A DNA stretch of 64,000 nt from Whitmania pigra (taxonomy: Eukaryota > Annelida > Clitellata > Hirudinida > Haemopidae), in NCBI GenBank assembly GCA_021613335.1, contig JAJTWR010000021.1, positions 2,044,501-2,108,500 on the forward strand. The letters are read 5' to 3'. Numbering within the stretch: position 1 is the first letter of the stretch; every line of letters starts with the position of its first letter. Position numbers and translations under genes: made by a program. The notes under the pieces were generated by a model. That model saw only the letters and a list, made by a program, of their open reading frames with translations, did not search any database and was not told the DNA's origin. Shown here piece by piece: positions 37,217-49,440 of the stretch.

Positions 37217-39230
37217 TACATTACAATGGTTTGCAACTAATCTGCAAACACATCAACAACACATTTAAAGTTTTCTCCAGGCATAAAAAAAAAGGGAGAA
37301 AACTGAAAAAAGTTCACAGGATTATCTGCACTACACCATGCATTAAAATAATCTTCAGTTAAATTTCACTTCTAAAAAACTCACCAGCACATTAATTAAA
37401 GTCAATATCCGCATAATTGTAACACGAAAGGCAGAATTACGAATCCACCTCCTCACAAGTCGTCAAGACATCGATAACGACGTGGATTGACGTTAGTTTT
37501 TTGTGTCAAGCACTCAAATACCTACTGATTGCAATGAACGCAAAATAAGCTAAAGCCGATTTAGCTCAAAATTAACATTTTTCAGTTTCCTTTGGTATAT
37601 GTCTTAATCCAGATCAACCTTGGCCCGATTAGTTCATTGCAAATAAAGCCTGCTGACCTACCAGGTCGTAATTAATTTGATCACGAACCAAAAAAAGTCA
37701 GCAAATCCATCAAAGTAAAAATGAAAAAACTCCAACTATCATCTATAATTTCACTGCCGACCGATGTCAGTTCTTCGTATCAATATTTACAATGTCGGAT
37801 GCAAGTTTTGAAGCGATATCGCATATATTTGTATATTCTTGTCAATGTACAAAAACTAATTTTTAAACGTGATTTATTTTAATCAAATATTTAACGATTT
37901 TATCTGTCTGATCGCGAATAGCGAACAAACTAATTAATAAACTTAATCAAGATTAATCAAGCTTAAGCGAAAAAAAATTAAAAGTGAAGCCTCAAGATGT
38001 AATTACAGGTCTTACTTTACAGTTACTCTTTTACTGTCATTTTCTTTTCACATCTCTAATTTAAAGTAATTTAATTCTTCATAACTTTAAAAGATCTACG
38101 GTAATGCATAATTATAAAAAACAAATTAAAAAAATTATATTTCTTCAAATTTAGATGATGACAACCCTCTCACGACACCGTTCCTAAAAATCATGGTGAG
38201 TTCTGATCAAACTTCAAGGCTACATTCACCAAAAGATTGCAAGCCCCCATTCTTTGCAGCAAACAAAGTTTGAATCATAGCAATGTTTGAAAAATGCTGT
38301 TTTGAAAAGGTGAATTTTGATGAATCCCACCATGTTAAACATTTAAAGGGTCAAAATATTTTTCACATTAAGTGTTCATATAATCGTTATTTTCCTGAAT
38401 GTAAAGAAAGCAGTCTTTCTTAAAGGTCTTCTAAAATCTGAATTAGCTGGAAAGGTTTTAATTGCCTGAAAGCCAGGTTTATTAAGCACCTATTATCTTT
38501 TTTGCTACATGACACCTAAAAAAGGCTAATTTAAAGTGATAATTCCATAAATAGTTTTTCAAACATCAAGATTGAATTTCTCTCGAGTTGATCGAGATTG
38601 AATGTGTTACATAAAGTAAAACAACTTTTTTACGTTTTTGAAAGTATGGAAATGAGTTTCGTTATAGAACCCAAAATGTTTGGAATTGCGAGTAACATTA
38701 GAAGTAAAATAATTATGTAAATCACTACACATCAATGTAACTACTCATTAATTAAAATGAAGTTTTGTGGTAAGCTTATGTATAGTATAAGAACTTTTAG
38801 AACTTGCTATATGAGTGTATTTACGATCAAATTAGAAACGTAGTCAATTGATAAATTGTGTTAAAGTATATTGGTTTACTATGCACGCGAATATGACGGG
38901 CCTTTCACCTCCAAAACTTCCTTCTTAAGGGTCCTTGAATTCAACCTTATTTCGGTCGAGAATGGCGGTACACTTTAGGAGAATGTCCTTGGTTATTTTA
39001 AATTCTAAGACGAGTAAACAACTTCTAGACGACACAAACAAAATGTGAGGAAGTGAGATTCCGTTTGAATGAAAGACCAAGCCTTTTGTAATATTGTAGA
39101 AGCTCAGTAGTTGACTGAACTGTTTGGAGGCATAATATTGTCAATTTCATAGGTCTAATTTGCATTGTTTTAAGTTATTTAAAGATGAACAAACGCATAT
39201 ATAATAATAATCGATCTATGTCCATAACTC
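37217..39230. other. Upstream flank of the nuclear receptor
   Basis: No exon-like or repeat-family sequence recognised. This 2-kb AT-rich stretch lies before the receptor's ATG, so the promoter and non-coding first exon are expected here. A candidate splice acceptor (ctgcagattag on the minus strand near 37240-37250) would place a 5' UTR intron. No core promoter motif is convincing. Confidence 0.45.
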
Positions 39231-39234
39231 GACA

Positions 39235-39425
39235 GACATAACTCGGAACGGTGATCCGTCAAAATAGCCCAGCGACAAAATATCAATGTATCTTTATAAA
39301 ACAAAATATTTGTATGAGTTGAATACATTAACCAATAACTGATTTCAAATTTGATTAAATGAAATGAGTTTTATGTTTTGATGGTGCAATTTTGTCGCCG
39401 GGCTATAATGACGGGGTGCCACAAA
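39235..39425. repeat. Two units of the 'GTCAAAATAGCCC' repeat family
   Basis: At about 39256 the sequence reads cgtcaaaatagcccagcgac, and at about 39388-39415 its reverse complement appears as ttgtcgccgggctataatga followed by cggggtgcc. The same units, including the flanking ggcaccccgtcat, are densely repeated at 55400-55690. The inverted pair may bound a small degenerate element. Confidence 0.7.
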
Positions 39426-39512
39426 ATCCGTTTGGATCTCAAAGTCACACCTGTTGTCCACCCTCCACGTAGAGTTTCTTTGTAAATACATGATAAACTA
39501 AAACAGCAACTT

Positions 39513-40080
39513 GTGGCAATGGAGCAATCCGGGATCATTACAGCAGTACCAGAACCAACGAGGTGGATAAACTCTCTACTAATAGTTGAGAAAAAAAATG
39601 GGTCCTTGCATCTATGTTTAGATCCCTGTGATCTCAACCTCAACAAAGCCATCTCGAGGGAACATTTTGGTTGGAAGCCCTTGATGATGTTATTCACTCA
39701 TTCCATCGTAAGAAGTTTTTCACTGATATCGAAATGTCACAAGGATTTTACCAGGTTCCTCTGGATGAAACAAATTTTCTTTCATATACACTTTTAATAC
39801 GCCATTGGGATTTCAAGTGTTGCTGAAGTCTTTCAAAGGATTAACATGTCAAACTTCAGAGACATCGGGCGAGTTAATAACATAATTGACGACCTGATTG
39901 TGGCAGCAGAAAGTAAAGTGGAACACGACATTCAATTTTGAATGAAGTCTTCAGTAAGCCTTGAAGACTGGTGTTCGTTTTAACAAAATTCAGTATTGTG
40001 TTGGCTCAGTAAAGTAAATGAGTCACATAATCACAAATCATGGGGTAGCAGCAGACAAGAGAAAATATTTTAAGTTAACC
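39513..40080 (+). pseudogene. Gypsy reverse-transcriptase pseudogene fragment
   Basis: Contains the gypsy-type finger/palm block preceding the catalytic region. The YxDD catalytic motif region is degraded: around 39870-39900 the expected aspartates fall in a broken frame. At least two frameshifts and several stops are visible. Confidence 0.85.
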
Positions 40081-40615
<535 letters not shown>

Positions 40616-40749
40616 AGTAGCGGCAATATGACGACTCCCCAATCCCCAATCGATAGCAGACTTAAGGTTGATGGGAATGCTTGCATATATTACGAAATTT
40701 ATTCCAAAAATGACCGATTTCACCGAGCCCCTGAGATCTCTGCTCAAAA

Positions 40750-41985
40750 AGAACTGTTCAAATGGTTGCAAAATCACACAATAGCATTTGAACGGATAAA
40801 ACAGACCATTGCTAGCGTTCCTCTGTTGAAATCCTAAAAGTGCTAAAGAAAGATAGACGTGAAAAAGCAATGACTTTAAGTGATTAGCTACTTTTATTTA
40901 TGTTTATTTCAGATATGTAACACTTTTAATTAAACGGATACATTTAATAAAAATAAAACTTTAAGTTTCAAAACGCTGATTTCGTCGTTATCTTGTTTGA
41001 CATGTGTTAAACAAATTTAGGTCAAATATGTTCCAGGAAAGGACTTACACATTCCCGATACTCTGTCTAGAGCCCACATACCGACATGTCCCATGAAAGT
41101 GAGCTGGAATCAGAGTTTACAAACTAATGATTTACTGATTTTCGCCAAGGTCCTTGATGCTCAGCTCTCAGCCATAATCTTGTACATCGTAGTGAAGGAT
41201 GCTTTGCAAGAAACACAACAATATTGGAATTCCCGTCAAGACTTAACAGTAGCTGAGGGCATCGTTCTGATGAGCGATAGGATTATTCCATCAGGGCATA
41301 TTGTCCTTATATTCTAAAACATTTGCATGCAGCTCATCAGGGAATTGTTAAAATGAAAAGTCTGGCACGTACTCGTGTTTGCTGGCCTGGAATAGACCAT
41401 TGAAACGCACGTACTGTCGCGTCCACATCGTCTTGATAATCGCAGCCTTCCAAAGAAGGAAACATTAGTGCCGCACGCCGTGCCTGAGAGACAGAGACGT
41501 AATTTGGGAATTCCCCTCCCCCCTTCCCCCTTATTCTAGACAAGACGCAAAAAAGGTCATCTCATATTTTACATAGTTTGCCACCCGGAATTTTAGGCTA
41601 GAAGCAAAAAAGGTTGTCTTCTCAACTTGTGCAAGGGTTTGCCACCCTTTGAAAATGCTGAAATGAAGTCCCTGAAGAGGGACCTTGGCAGAAAGTAAGA
41701 ATTGACATCTTTACATTAAATTCCTCCGATTATTTACTCGTGGTGGACTATTTCAGCCTGAAGTTGTCCATTTGGAAAACAAGACAGCCGCTACCATTAT
41801 CTTGAAACTAAAGTCTATATTTTCCAGACATGGCATTCTAATGATTTCTGACAACATACTCTTCAACTCAGAAAGTTGTAGAAGGTTTGCAGCTGAATGG
41901 GGTTTCCAGCGGTTATTCACGCGTCCAGGAAGCCCGCAGTCAAACGGAATGCTGGAAAGACACATCAGACTATCAAGAATGTCTT
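40750..41985 (+). pseudogene. Gypsy RNase H/integrase pseudogene fragments
   Basis: Fragments after the LINE insertion keep the order expected of gypsy pol. An RNase H tail block is near 41025-41090, integrase catalytic-core-like text is at about 41690-41800, and the ISDN-like and PQSNGM.ER blocks are at about 41850-41970. Stops and frameshifts interrupt all of them. What lies from 42000 to 42640 resembles only a degraded 3' end. Confidence 0.78.
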
Positions 41986-42899
41986 AAATAAGGCTGAAGT
42001 AGCAAGGACAGACTAATTTTTTTTCTTTGTTGAGCCTAAGTAACACCGCCATTTCTGGGATAGGTGCATCCCCGGCTGCTCAGCCCCAGACACCCCGGTG
42101 TTAACCAATAAGTTGTTGCCGCATACAGTGAAGGACGCGAAGCAGCAACTTTTTTGACGCCAACAGAAGACATGAAAAGCGATACACAACGGACACTCAA
42201 CGCAGCATCGAGCCCCCACTCCTGGAACACCCACAAGATTTCGTGTAGAGAATGGGTGGAGGAGAGGAAGTCTATTATGAGAAGTAGAATGTACTTGGTG
42301 ATGACTTCAGATGGCTGCGAGTTTTTAAGGAACAGACGATTCCAGTTTCTGACAAGAATATCAGTGTTGAAACTGGTATTGGACCAGACAGGAATCAAGA
42401 GCATCGGGGAACCTGTTGACACACCAGCACCGACAGGAAATCACATGGGGATTCAGGCAGAGACACCAGGAGTGATTCATGCGAAAACTCCGACATAGCA
42501 AACAAAAACTCCCCTTCAGCGATCAGCTCTTGTTGAGCAGGAGAGAAGCCTTGTCACTACCAGATATAGAATACAGATCAAACCTCCCAGTCAATGAGGT
42601 TTCAATAATACGTGAAAATTGGGAGGGATATGTAATATATTTATAAAAAAAATATATTATTAAATTAGGTAATATAATTTTGCACTGTGATTCATGGTCT
42701 TCTGGCCTGCAGGTCCAGCTCCCTTTATGCTTCAATAAAGCAGTTAGACTACTCAACACAACATCCTGCTAACTCCCAAACCCTGATAATTTCAAAGGAA
42801 AGAGAAACTTTATTACAACTAAAATCACAAATTTTTATAGTTCTACAAGAATTCACTACAATGGTAGTGACTATCAAATTTATTGGGTCTTGATTCATC

Positions 42900-45800
42900 T
42901 CACTTTGGGTTTATTAGTTCTGTAACTTGACCTCTTCCCAAAACTGAAAATGTAAAATGTTTTGGTATGTGACCAAGAGAAGAAAACATAACAAGTGATT
43001 TTAAAGTGAGACAAGATTTCTTATTACCTTCATCTTTATATGTTATAACAAACTGTCCAAAATGCTTGAAGTCCTCATATTTTTCAATGCAGACCATTTC
43101 TTCAATTTCAATTCTTACTTCTGCACGTTGACCACCTTTAATCACGTTACAGGCCTCGTCTCTTTGAGAATCAAATATCATCCTCTGAGATATTTCCTGA
43201 TATACCTTATAGATTTTCTTTAAACAGTAAAAGCACAATATGAATTAAAAAGTGTTTACTACCATCAATATCCTCATAAGCCATAGACATGGTTATTATC
43301 AGGGTTGTCAATGAATGAAATTTTTGAACGAAGCCCAGATTACCAGATTAAAACAAAACAAGAAAAGTCCTGCTTTTATTGTCAATTATTATCCTTTTTT
43401 AATTACTATTCATGTTATTATGCAGAGCCATGGGTTCACAATTAAAGATTAAATTAATGAAACAAGTCAAGCATAATTTCATTTTAATAAAAAAAATTGT
43501 ATGGAATAGGTTTCATGATGTCCTTGAGTCACATAACTGACCAAACTCTTGTTAGGAATAAACTTGAAATAAAAATTCCACCTGTGGCAACTGCTCACAA
43601 ATGAGAGTACACCGTCCCAACCAAGAGTTTGTCAGCCAGTTTGTTTTTGACCAACTTGCACGTGCGAAAAATTCTTCTGCAAAAACTGAGTATTGTGTTC
43701 GGCCATAAAAGCCGTCAAAACTAGCTCAGCTTGAGTTACTTTATCTTGAATTAAGAGCCCATTACAAGTTCAGCAAAGCTGTACCTCAGACCTTCATGTT
43801 TTTCAACTTATTTCTACTTGTGAGCCAACAGTTTAATATTGTTATTGAATAAACAAATAAACATTACATTTTACAACAAAGCTATTGGGGTCTATCTGAA
43901 ACCTATCCTTTAGTTCCATGTCTGTCAACCAATCAGAATTAAATGCCTAATTGTAGAAACTCAGATCGGGTCCAAACTTAAAAAAAACCCCAGATCTTTG
44001 CATAAAAACCCAACACTGACAACCCTGGTTATTATCACCACATTTCCATCAAGGAATTGATCAAGAGACAAAATACTTACCACTACTTTGGCCTCCTTGA
44101 TGCTGCCAAGAAAATGAAATTTATACATTTCTCCAACTTCAATTTTTCCAAATTTAAAAGGTATGACATAAATCTGCAATAACAATTGAAATCCCTCCTG
44201 TACAAAAACTGGCCATAACAATATACTTTTCAAAACTTTAGAAAGCTCAATGCTTTTTAAATTTTTAAATGTCATACTTTGGCATCAAATATGCTTGCAA
44301 TATTGCAGATTTCATTTACATCACAAAGAATGGAACCAAGACCAATATCCTTTGAAAAAAAAATCAAAAATCAGATTTAAATTTATTGAATTACTTAAAA
44401 TAAATCAGGAATGGAATTTCCATTTAATTTAAAGTCATTGTTGCATCCATAGTGGTAGTGGGTAGTGTTAAGAAGATTTGCAAAACCTTCTCGACACAAA
44501 AGCAGATCGCTTTGGTCTGGTCTTTAACTAGAACAAGTGTACTTCTCAGTTAACCGAGGGAAAGAACAAGGTTCTAAAGAAGGTCTTTTCTGTTGAAGAG
44601 GAGACCATGTGGTGAAGAAGAGGCAGCACTACCGATGCCTGGTAATTTCAACAGGAAACATAACCTTTAATTCTACGAAAACATCGGTCGAAGAGCCAAA
44701 GATTTGAATTAATTTTTTATCAAAATGATTGATACCTCCCCTAGATAGAAATTGTTGGCAGTGCATACTTTTCTGCACATGCATCTATTACTTCTCCCCA
44801 ACAGTGGCTTTGTCCTGAAGGACCTCCAACAGTGGGAGGTCTAGAAGAAAGCAAAGCTGCTTCAACAGGCAAGTAGTAAACTAATTTATCTAATATCACA
44901 TCAGGGATGCTTCGCTTTGTTCCCGACCCAGACCCTTGTTGATGTTTCCAGTCCTGGAAGCAAAGTTTCTGTTTAATAGGGATCAAGGGCTAGCAGACAT
45001 TGCTAGGGGTCAGCGTTCCCTCTAAGCTGTGCAATCGTGCACAAGCAAACAAGTTTTGACATCCTGGCGCAGTTAAAAATTTGTTTATAAAAAATGCAAT
45101 TATTGAAATTTATTTTTTATTAATTTTACAATTGTGCACCAAATTTTGATTGCTACTTTTCTTTGTTGCTTTCCTGTTTGTTTCTGCACGATATGTTGAT
45201 CTTATTTTGTTCTGCTATCACGTTGAAACACAAAGCAGAGTCAACCTGTTGGAGCTTCTCCAAATAAAAAGAGGTATTTTCAAAAAAAGAATGGCTGAAT
45301 AATGCTCAAGTCAACAATCCCATGACACTTGGTTTGGGTAGCCAATGTGTCCAGTTACATGAGATCATTCACTTTTTTGACAGTTGTCAGGAAGTAATTT
45401 GTAAGACTCGCAAATAGACGCAAGTCAATGCAGATTGGCGCACAGGAAGGACGTGGACTATCTTAAAATTTCACTGAAATGGTTGTTTTGGCCCACAACT
45501 CAAATTTCTGCACACAAGGTTATCATCCTTAGAGGGAACATTGCTAGAGGTATCTGCAGACTGACAGTAATGAGGTACACTGGGAGAGACCCCTGCACCG
45601 ACCAAGCTAGTTATCTCAACAAGAAACATCTTGTGTCAGTGGAACCTCACCATGCTGTACATCATGAAAACACACAATTAAACTGTAGGAAGTATGAGGA
45701 GAGGAATGTCTAACTTAACAAACCATTCTTTAGAGGTAACAACAGATAAAAAAACTTTAAAGTGGAGTTTTAATAGTTTGAAACGAACAAATCATCATTT

Positions 45801-48800
45801 TGTTCTTCCATTAAAAATAAATAATTTTTAAAAACTAACATAGTCTCCTTTTAATTGGATCTCAACTTCATCATCAACTTTAGCTGAAGCTGCTACTTTA
45901 CCAAAGGCATGGAGCAATTCAACCTCAACTTCAATCTGAAATAAACCATTCACATACAAAACTTGGTAACAATTACAGAAATTATTAATTAGTACTCATT
46001 ATACACCATTTCTAATCCAAGAAATATTCAAACCTTTTGAGGCATCAGCATTAACTTACAACCAGATTTATAAAATCCAGACTCAACTCTGCCATTTGCA
46101 ATATTTGTTTCCTAAAAAATAAAAATGCTATAAAATTCCCTCCGATTACTCCATTATACTTAACTTACTTTATCGAAATACATGACTGGTAATCTGAACT
46201 TGAATAGAGGATTTCCAACAACTCTTGGAATTTTTGAAAGGATGCCAAGTAGATAACTGATTACAAGACACATTTGTTAATAACAGCATCACTAACTAGT
46301 GAGGAATTTATTGAATAACTCACTTCAAGTGAAAATCTTTATTGTCAACAAAAATTTTATTTTTTAAACTTGAAAATGGAAAAATTTTTCTGTCATTTGT
46401 GAGAATGGTTGCATCAACCACATTTTGCATTTCTTCGAACCTAAGAAAACATAATATTCCTTAATTCCCTAAGAAGATTGGACAGATATGTTGTCTCATT
46501 GCAATGAAGGAGAAATTATAAAGGCCTATAGCTCCTTCATAGATAAATACTTTATCATCTATGACAACTGCTTTCCTATCACTTATAGGCTACAAATATT
46601 TTGTCCATACAAGAAGCCTTGGATGAACTCTGGTCTACTCAACTCATGTAGAACAAAGAATGCTCTCTAAAAACTTACATTACATCCAATTCTTCAGCTG
46701 ATAACAAATTAAAGTTTGTCCAGTACCAAAAAAATTCAAAAAAATCAAAGAAACCACCATCAAAGAATGCAATAGCGATGGTCGAGCTACGAACTTTTCC
46801 TCCAAAAGACTCGTTTAATGCTACAACTTTATATGTAATGGTTTGTATAGAGGGGAGGTGTCGCAATAATTAATTTTATTATTGCATAATTTGTTTCAAA
46901 TGATTATTATATTCAAATTATTAATATAATTACCATAACATTTACAATCTTTTGTCACGCCAAATATTTGCCTCCGAGGATTATTGTGATTAATAAAAGC
47001 ACGCTTAGTAAACCAACATACCTAGTTAACCCTCATCCGGTTCTAGCTAAAAAGTTGCGTTCCTGGTTCTTGGGGTTCAAATTGCACCCCTATTCGTTTC
47101 ATTTAATATTAATTCAGAGACATTTGGCAAAGTTAGTTTGAGTAATACCAACTTTATTTTATTTAATTTATGCAAGTGAACATGTTAAGTCAAAAAACAT
47201 GTTTGATATAAGTTAAACATTTAAAGATGAATACGTTTTTAAACAACACTTTTTATCAAATAAAAATTATTTAATTTGCTCATTTGAGATTCAATTTAAT
47301 TAAAAAATTGTTCACTGTTACTTGACTATAAATAATATTTATAAATTTTACAGTTATGTGCATTTGTCACATTTGATCTGTTGACAAAGTGTGATGGACA
47401 AGCAGGTCTAGAGCACTTCAAACCCGCACTGGCACAGGCAACAATGTTCCTGTGTTTTCTTCACTTTAGCTGGTCTTTCATTTATTGTCTCAATTTCAAA
47501 GTTTAGCTCGAGAAGTTGAATTGCTGTTGAGAAGTTGGTTTTCTGTGTTCTTCTAATCAATGGTTGAACGAGAGATTCTCAGAGACTTATGAAAAACAGG
47601 CATCCATGCATCATTTCCGCAACTTGTTCCCATTCGGGAGTTATAGCACAGAATTTCTTAATATATCAATGTAATAAACTAATTTTTTTTATGTGGTGCA
47701 TATTGCACCCCTTAAGAAAATATGCCAGCAATAATTTGCTTCAACAATTTGTTTGATTCTTTTTGCATGACCATATGTGTTTACAATGTCCTAGAAGATA
47801 ACTGGCATAATTTTTAAAATAAGAGCAATAAGTAGCAAAACAAATCACCAGGGAGTGCAGAATGAACCCTAAGTAATGGATGAGGGTTAAGCACCTTAAT
47901 TTTAAGATACCCCGAAGATGTAGCATCAAATCAAATAAGACAATCTTTATAGTGGTGTAAGTCCTAAGCACAGGACCTCAAGGCCACCATAAAATAATGT
48001 AAAAAAACAGTTTATATGATGTGCTTACTTAATAAGGTCACAATTACATTAAGATTAGATTAAAGAGAGGGGATTACTCACAGAGATGGTTCAATTCCTG
48101 TATCACATTTGGAAAATAGTACCAGGCCATGTTCCAGTAAAAAGGCATCACAAAGTTCCAACTCATAATTAAAGCGAGCAAATGCAAACGATTCCATATC
48201 TACCTCATCGCTGCTTGCAACCTAAAATTGGTTTATAATTGAAGCAGAAATAAAAAAATCTAAATTACAAAATCAGTGCATACAAAAACAGCATAGTCAG
48301 CTTGTGCCATTCCTTTAATAACATTATCAATACTTTTATGAGAGCATGGGGTGTCAATCAAAATCAGCATTTTCCCATTGTGCTCTATATAGAATTTCTT
48401 TGGAATATGGGTTGTTCCCAGCAAACTATCAATGTTAGCTGGCAAAGTTCCAGCATTCAATCTGTCAAACAATAAATCATTGTACCTCTAAAATTCAATG
48501 CATTGGCCAAAACTCACAGCAGCTTTCTTATTAAAGACGACTTTCCCACATCTTTTTTTCAATGACAATATAAATAAATAAACTCAATTATAAATAAACA
48601 TGCACAATTAAATTAAAAATTCAACATGTAATATCGAATGCTAATGTTTGCATTTTACAAGTTGTTCTATTAAAGCAGATCATTAAAAATAAATAGAACA
48701 GGATCAACAAGCAAAAGCATTGTTGTGACATAAACAACTTCATTCCTCTCAATAATCTTGTTTCAATTGATCTAAATAGTGAATTACATTGCAACAGCAA

Positions 48801-49440
48801 TGATGACTCAGTCACAAAATATAAAATGAATATAAAATCAAAAAAGCAAAAAAATTCAACAAAATGAGTAGACAGGCTGTTCTTATGGCCACAAAAAAGC
48901 AACTTACTTGTAAGACCAAGAAGTACAATATAAATTGGATCGTTCTTAATTGCTGTTCACAAAATATTAAGTTAATACTTTAAAATTAACAAAAACAACA
49001 TGCTTAAGAATCAGATTTAAAGTTGTGGGTCTTGGAACAAATTAAATAAAAGTTTTTCAATAACAAGTATCCAATTTTATGTGGGAAGTACACCTAATGT
49101 TGTGGGTAAAGAACATATTAAAAAAACATTTCTATCCCATCCGTAAGGGAACGAATCATCCGCAACCATGACGACATATTATTATTTACAAATTTTAAAA
49201 AATGGCTGCAGAATTTGTTTTGGAGCAATAAAATTGCTTATCTATAAATTTGTCCGATATAATTTCGATTGCAAAAATGTGTGTAGGGGGTCAAAAATTT
49301 GCAAATGAACAAAAAATCAGGGTGCCTATATTCCCGACTATGTTCCTTCTAACAATAAAAATATTAATTCTATCTTAGCACATTAGCAGACTGTTAGAAT
49401 TAAGATTCTAGTCTAAAAAGCAATGCTGTTTACCGGCCAT
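42900..49440 (-). CDS. Divergent EF-1alpha/eRF3/HBS1-family GTPase
   Basis: Fourteen exons join in phase from an ATG at 49440: 49440-49434, 48952-48908, 48551-48518, 48461-48284, 48221-48082, 46786-46679, 46440-46324, 46256-46169, 46111-46034, 45935-45840, 44349-44278, 44173-44081, 43217-43028, 42943-42900. They total 1290 nt, or 429 residues, close to EF-1alpha (about 460). The P-loop is GLTNVGKSS. G3 reads DTPCSH instead of DAPGH, followed by the family pattern AQADYAVFV. G4 reads SKCD instead of NKxD. Domain 2 has ANGRVESGF (EF-1alpha GRVETG). Domain 3 keeps ICDV-like and CIEKYEDFKHFGQFV (family CVE.F.D...LGRF). Switch I is shortened by about 40 residues. It is not a processed copy because it has 13 introns. 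It is too diverged to be the main elongation factor; an eRF3- or HBS1-like paralogue or a decaying duplicate are alternatives. Confidence 0.82.
43300..44027. mobile_element. Non-autonomous hAT transposon, 728 bp
   Basis: Ends are inverted: the left end starts cagggttgtcaatga and the right end, on the other strand, starts cagggttgtcagtgt. The element is flanked by a perfect 8-bp duplication, gttattat (43292-43299 and 44028-44035), which is diagnostic for hAT. No transposase is recognisable inside. It sits in the intron between GTPase exons 44173-44081 and 43217-43028. Confidence 0.92.
45011..45543. mobile_element. Non-autonomous hAT transposon, 533 bp
   Basis: The left end reads cagcgttccctctaag and the right end, on the other strand, caatgttccctctaag, giving 14 of 16 matching bases. 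Flanks are ctaggggt (45003-45010) and ctagaggt (45544-45551), an 8-bp target duplication with one mismatch. No transposase seen; it lies in the GTPase intron between exons 45935-45840 and 44349-44278. Confidence 0.9.
47030..47886. mobile_element. piggyBac-like element, 857 bp
   Basis: The sequence is flanked by TTAA on both sides (47026-47029 and 47887-47890), the exact piggyBac target. It begins ccctcatccgg and ends, on the other strand, ccctcatccat, so at least nine terminal bases are inverted repeats. Internal minus-strand text around 47390-47480 has a Cys-rich KKTQEHCCLCQCG stretch reminiscent of the piggyBac transposase C-terminal zinc finger. It is broken, so the copy is dead. It lies in the GTPase intron between exons 48221-48082 and 46786-46679. 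Confidence 0.85.

Noticed and set aside
42154..42498. 114-codon plus-strand frame
   Set aside because: It continues the broken gypsy region and shows no independent domain; kept as part of the retrotransposon remnant.
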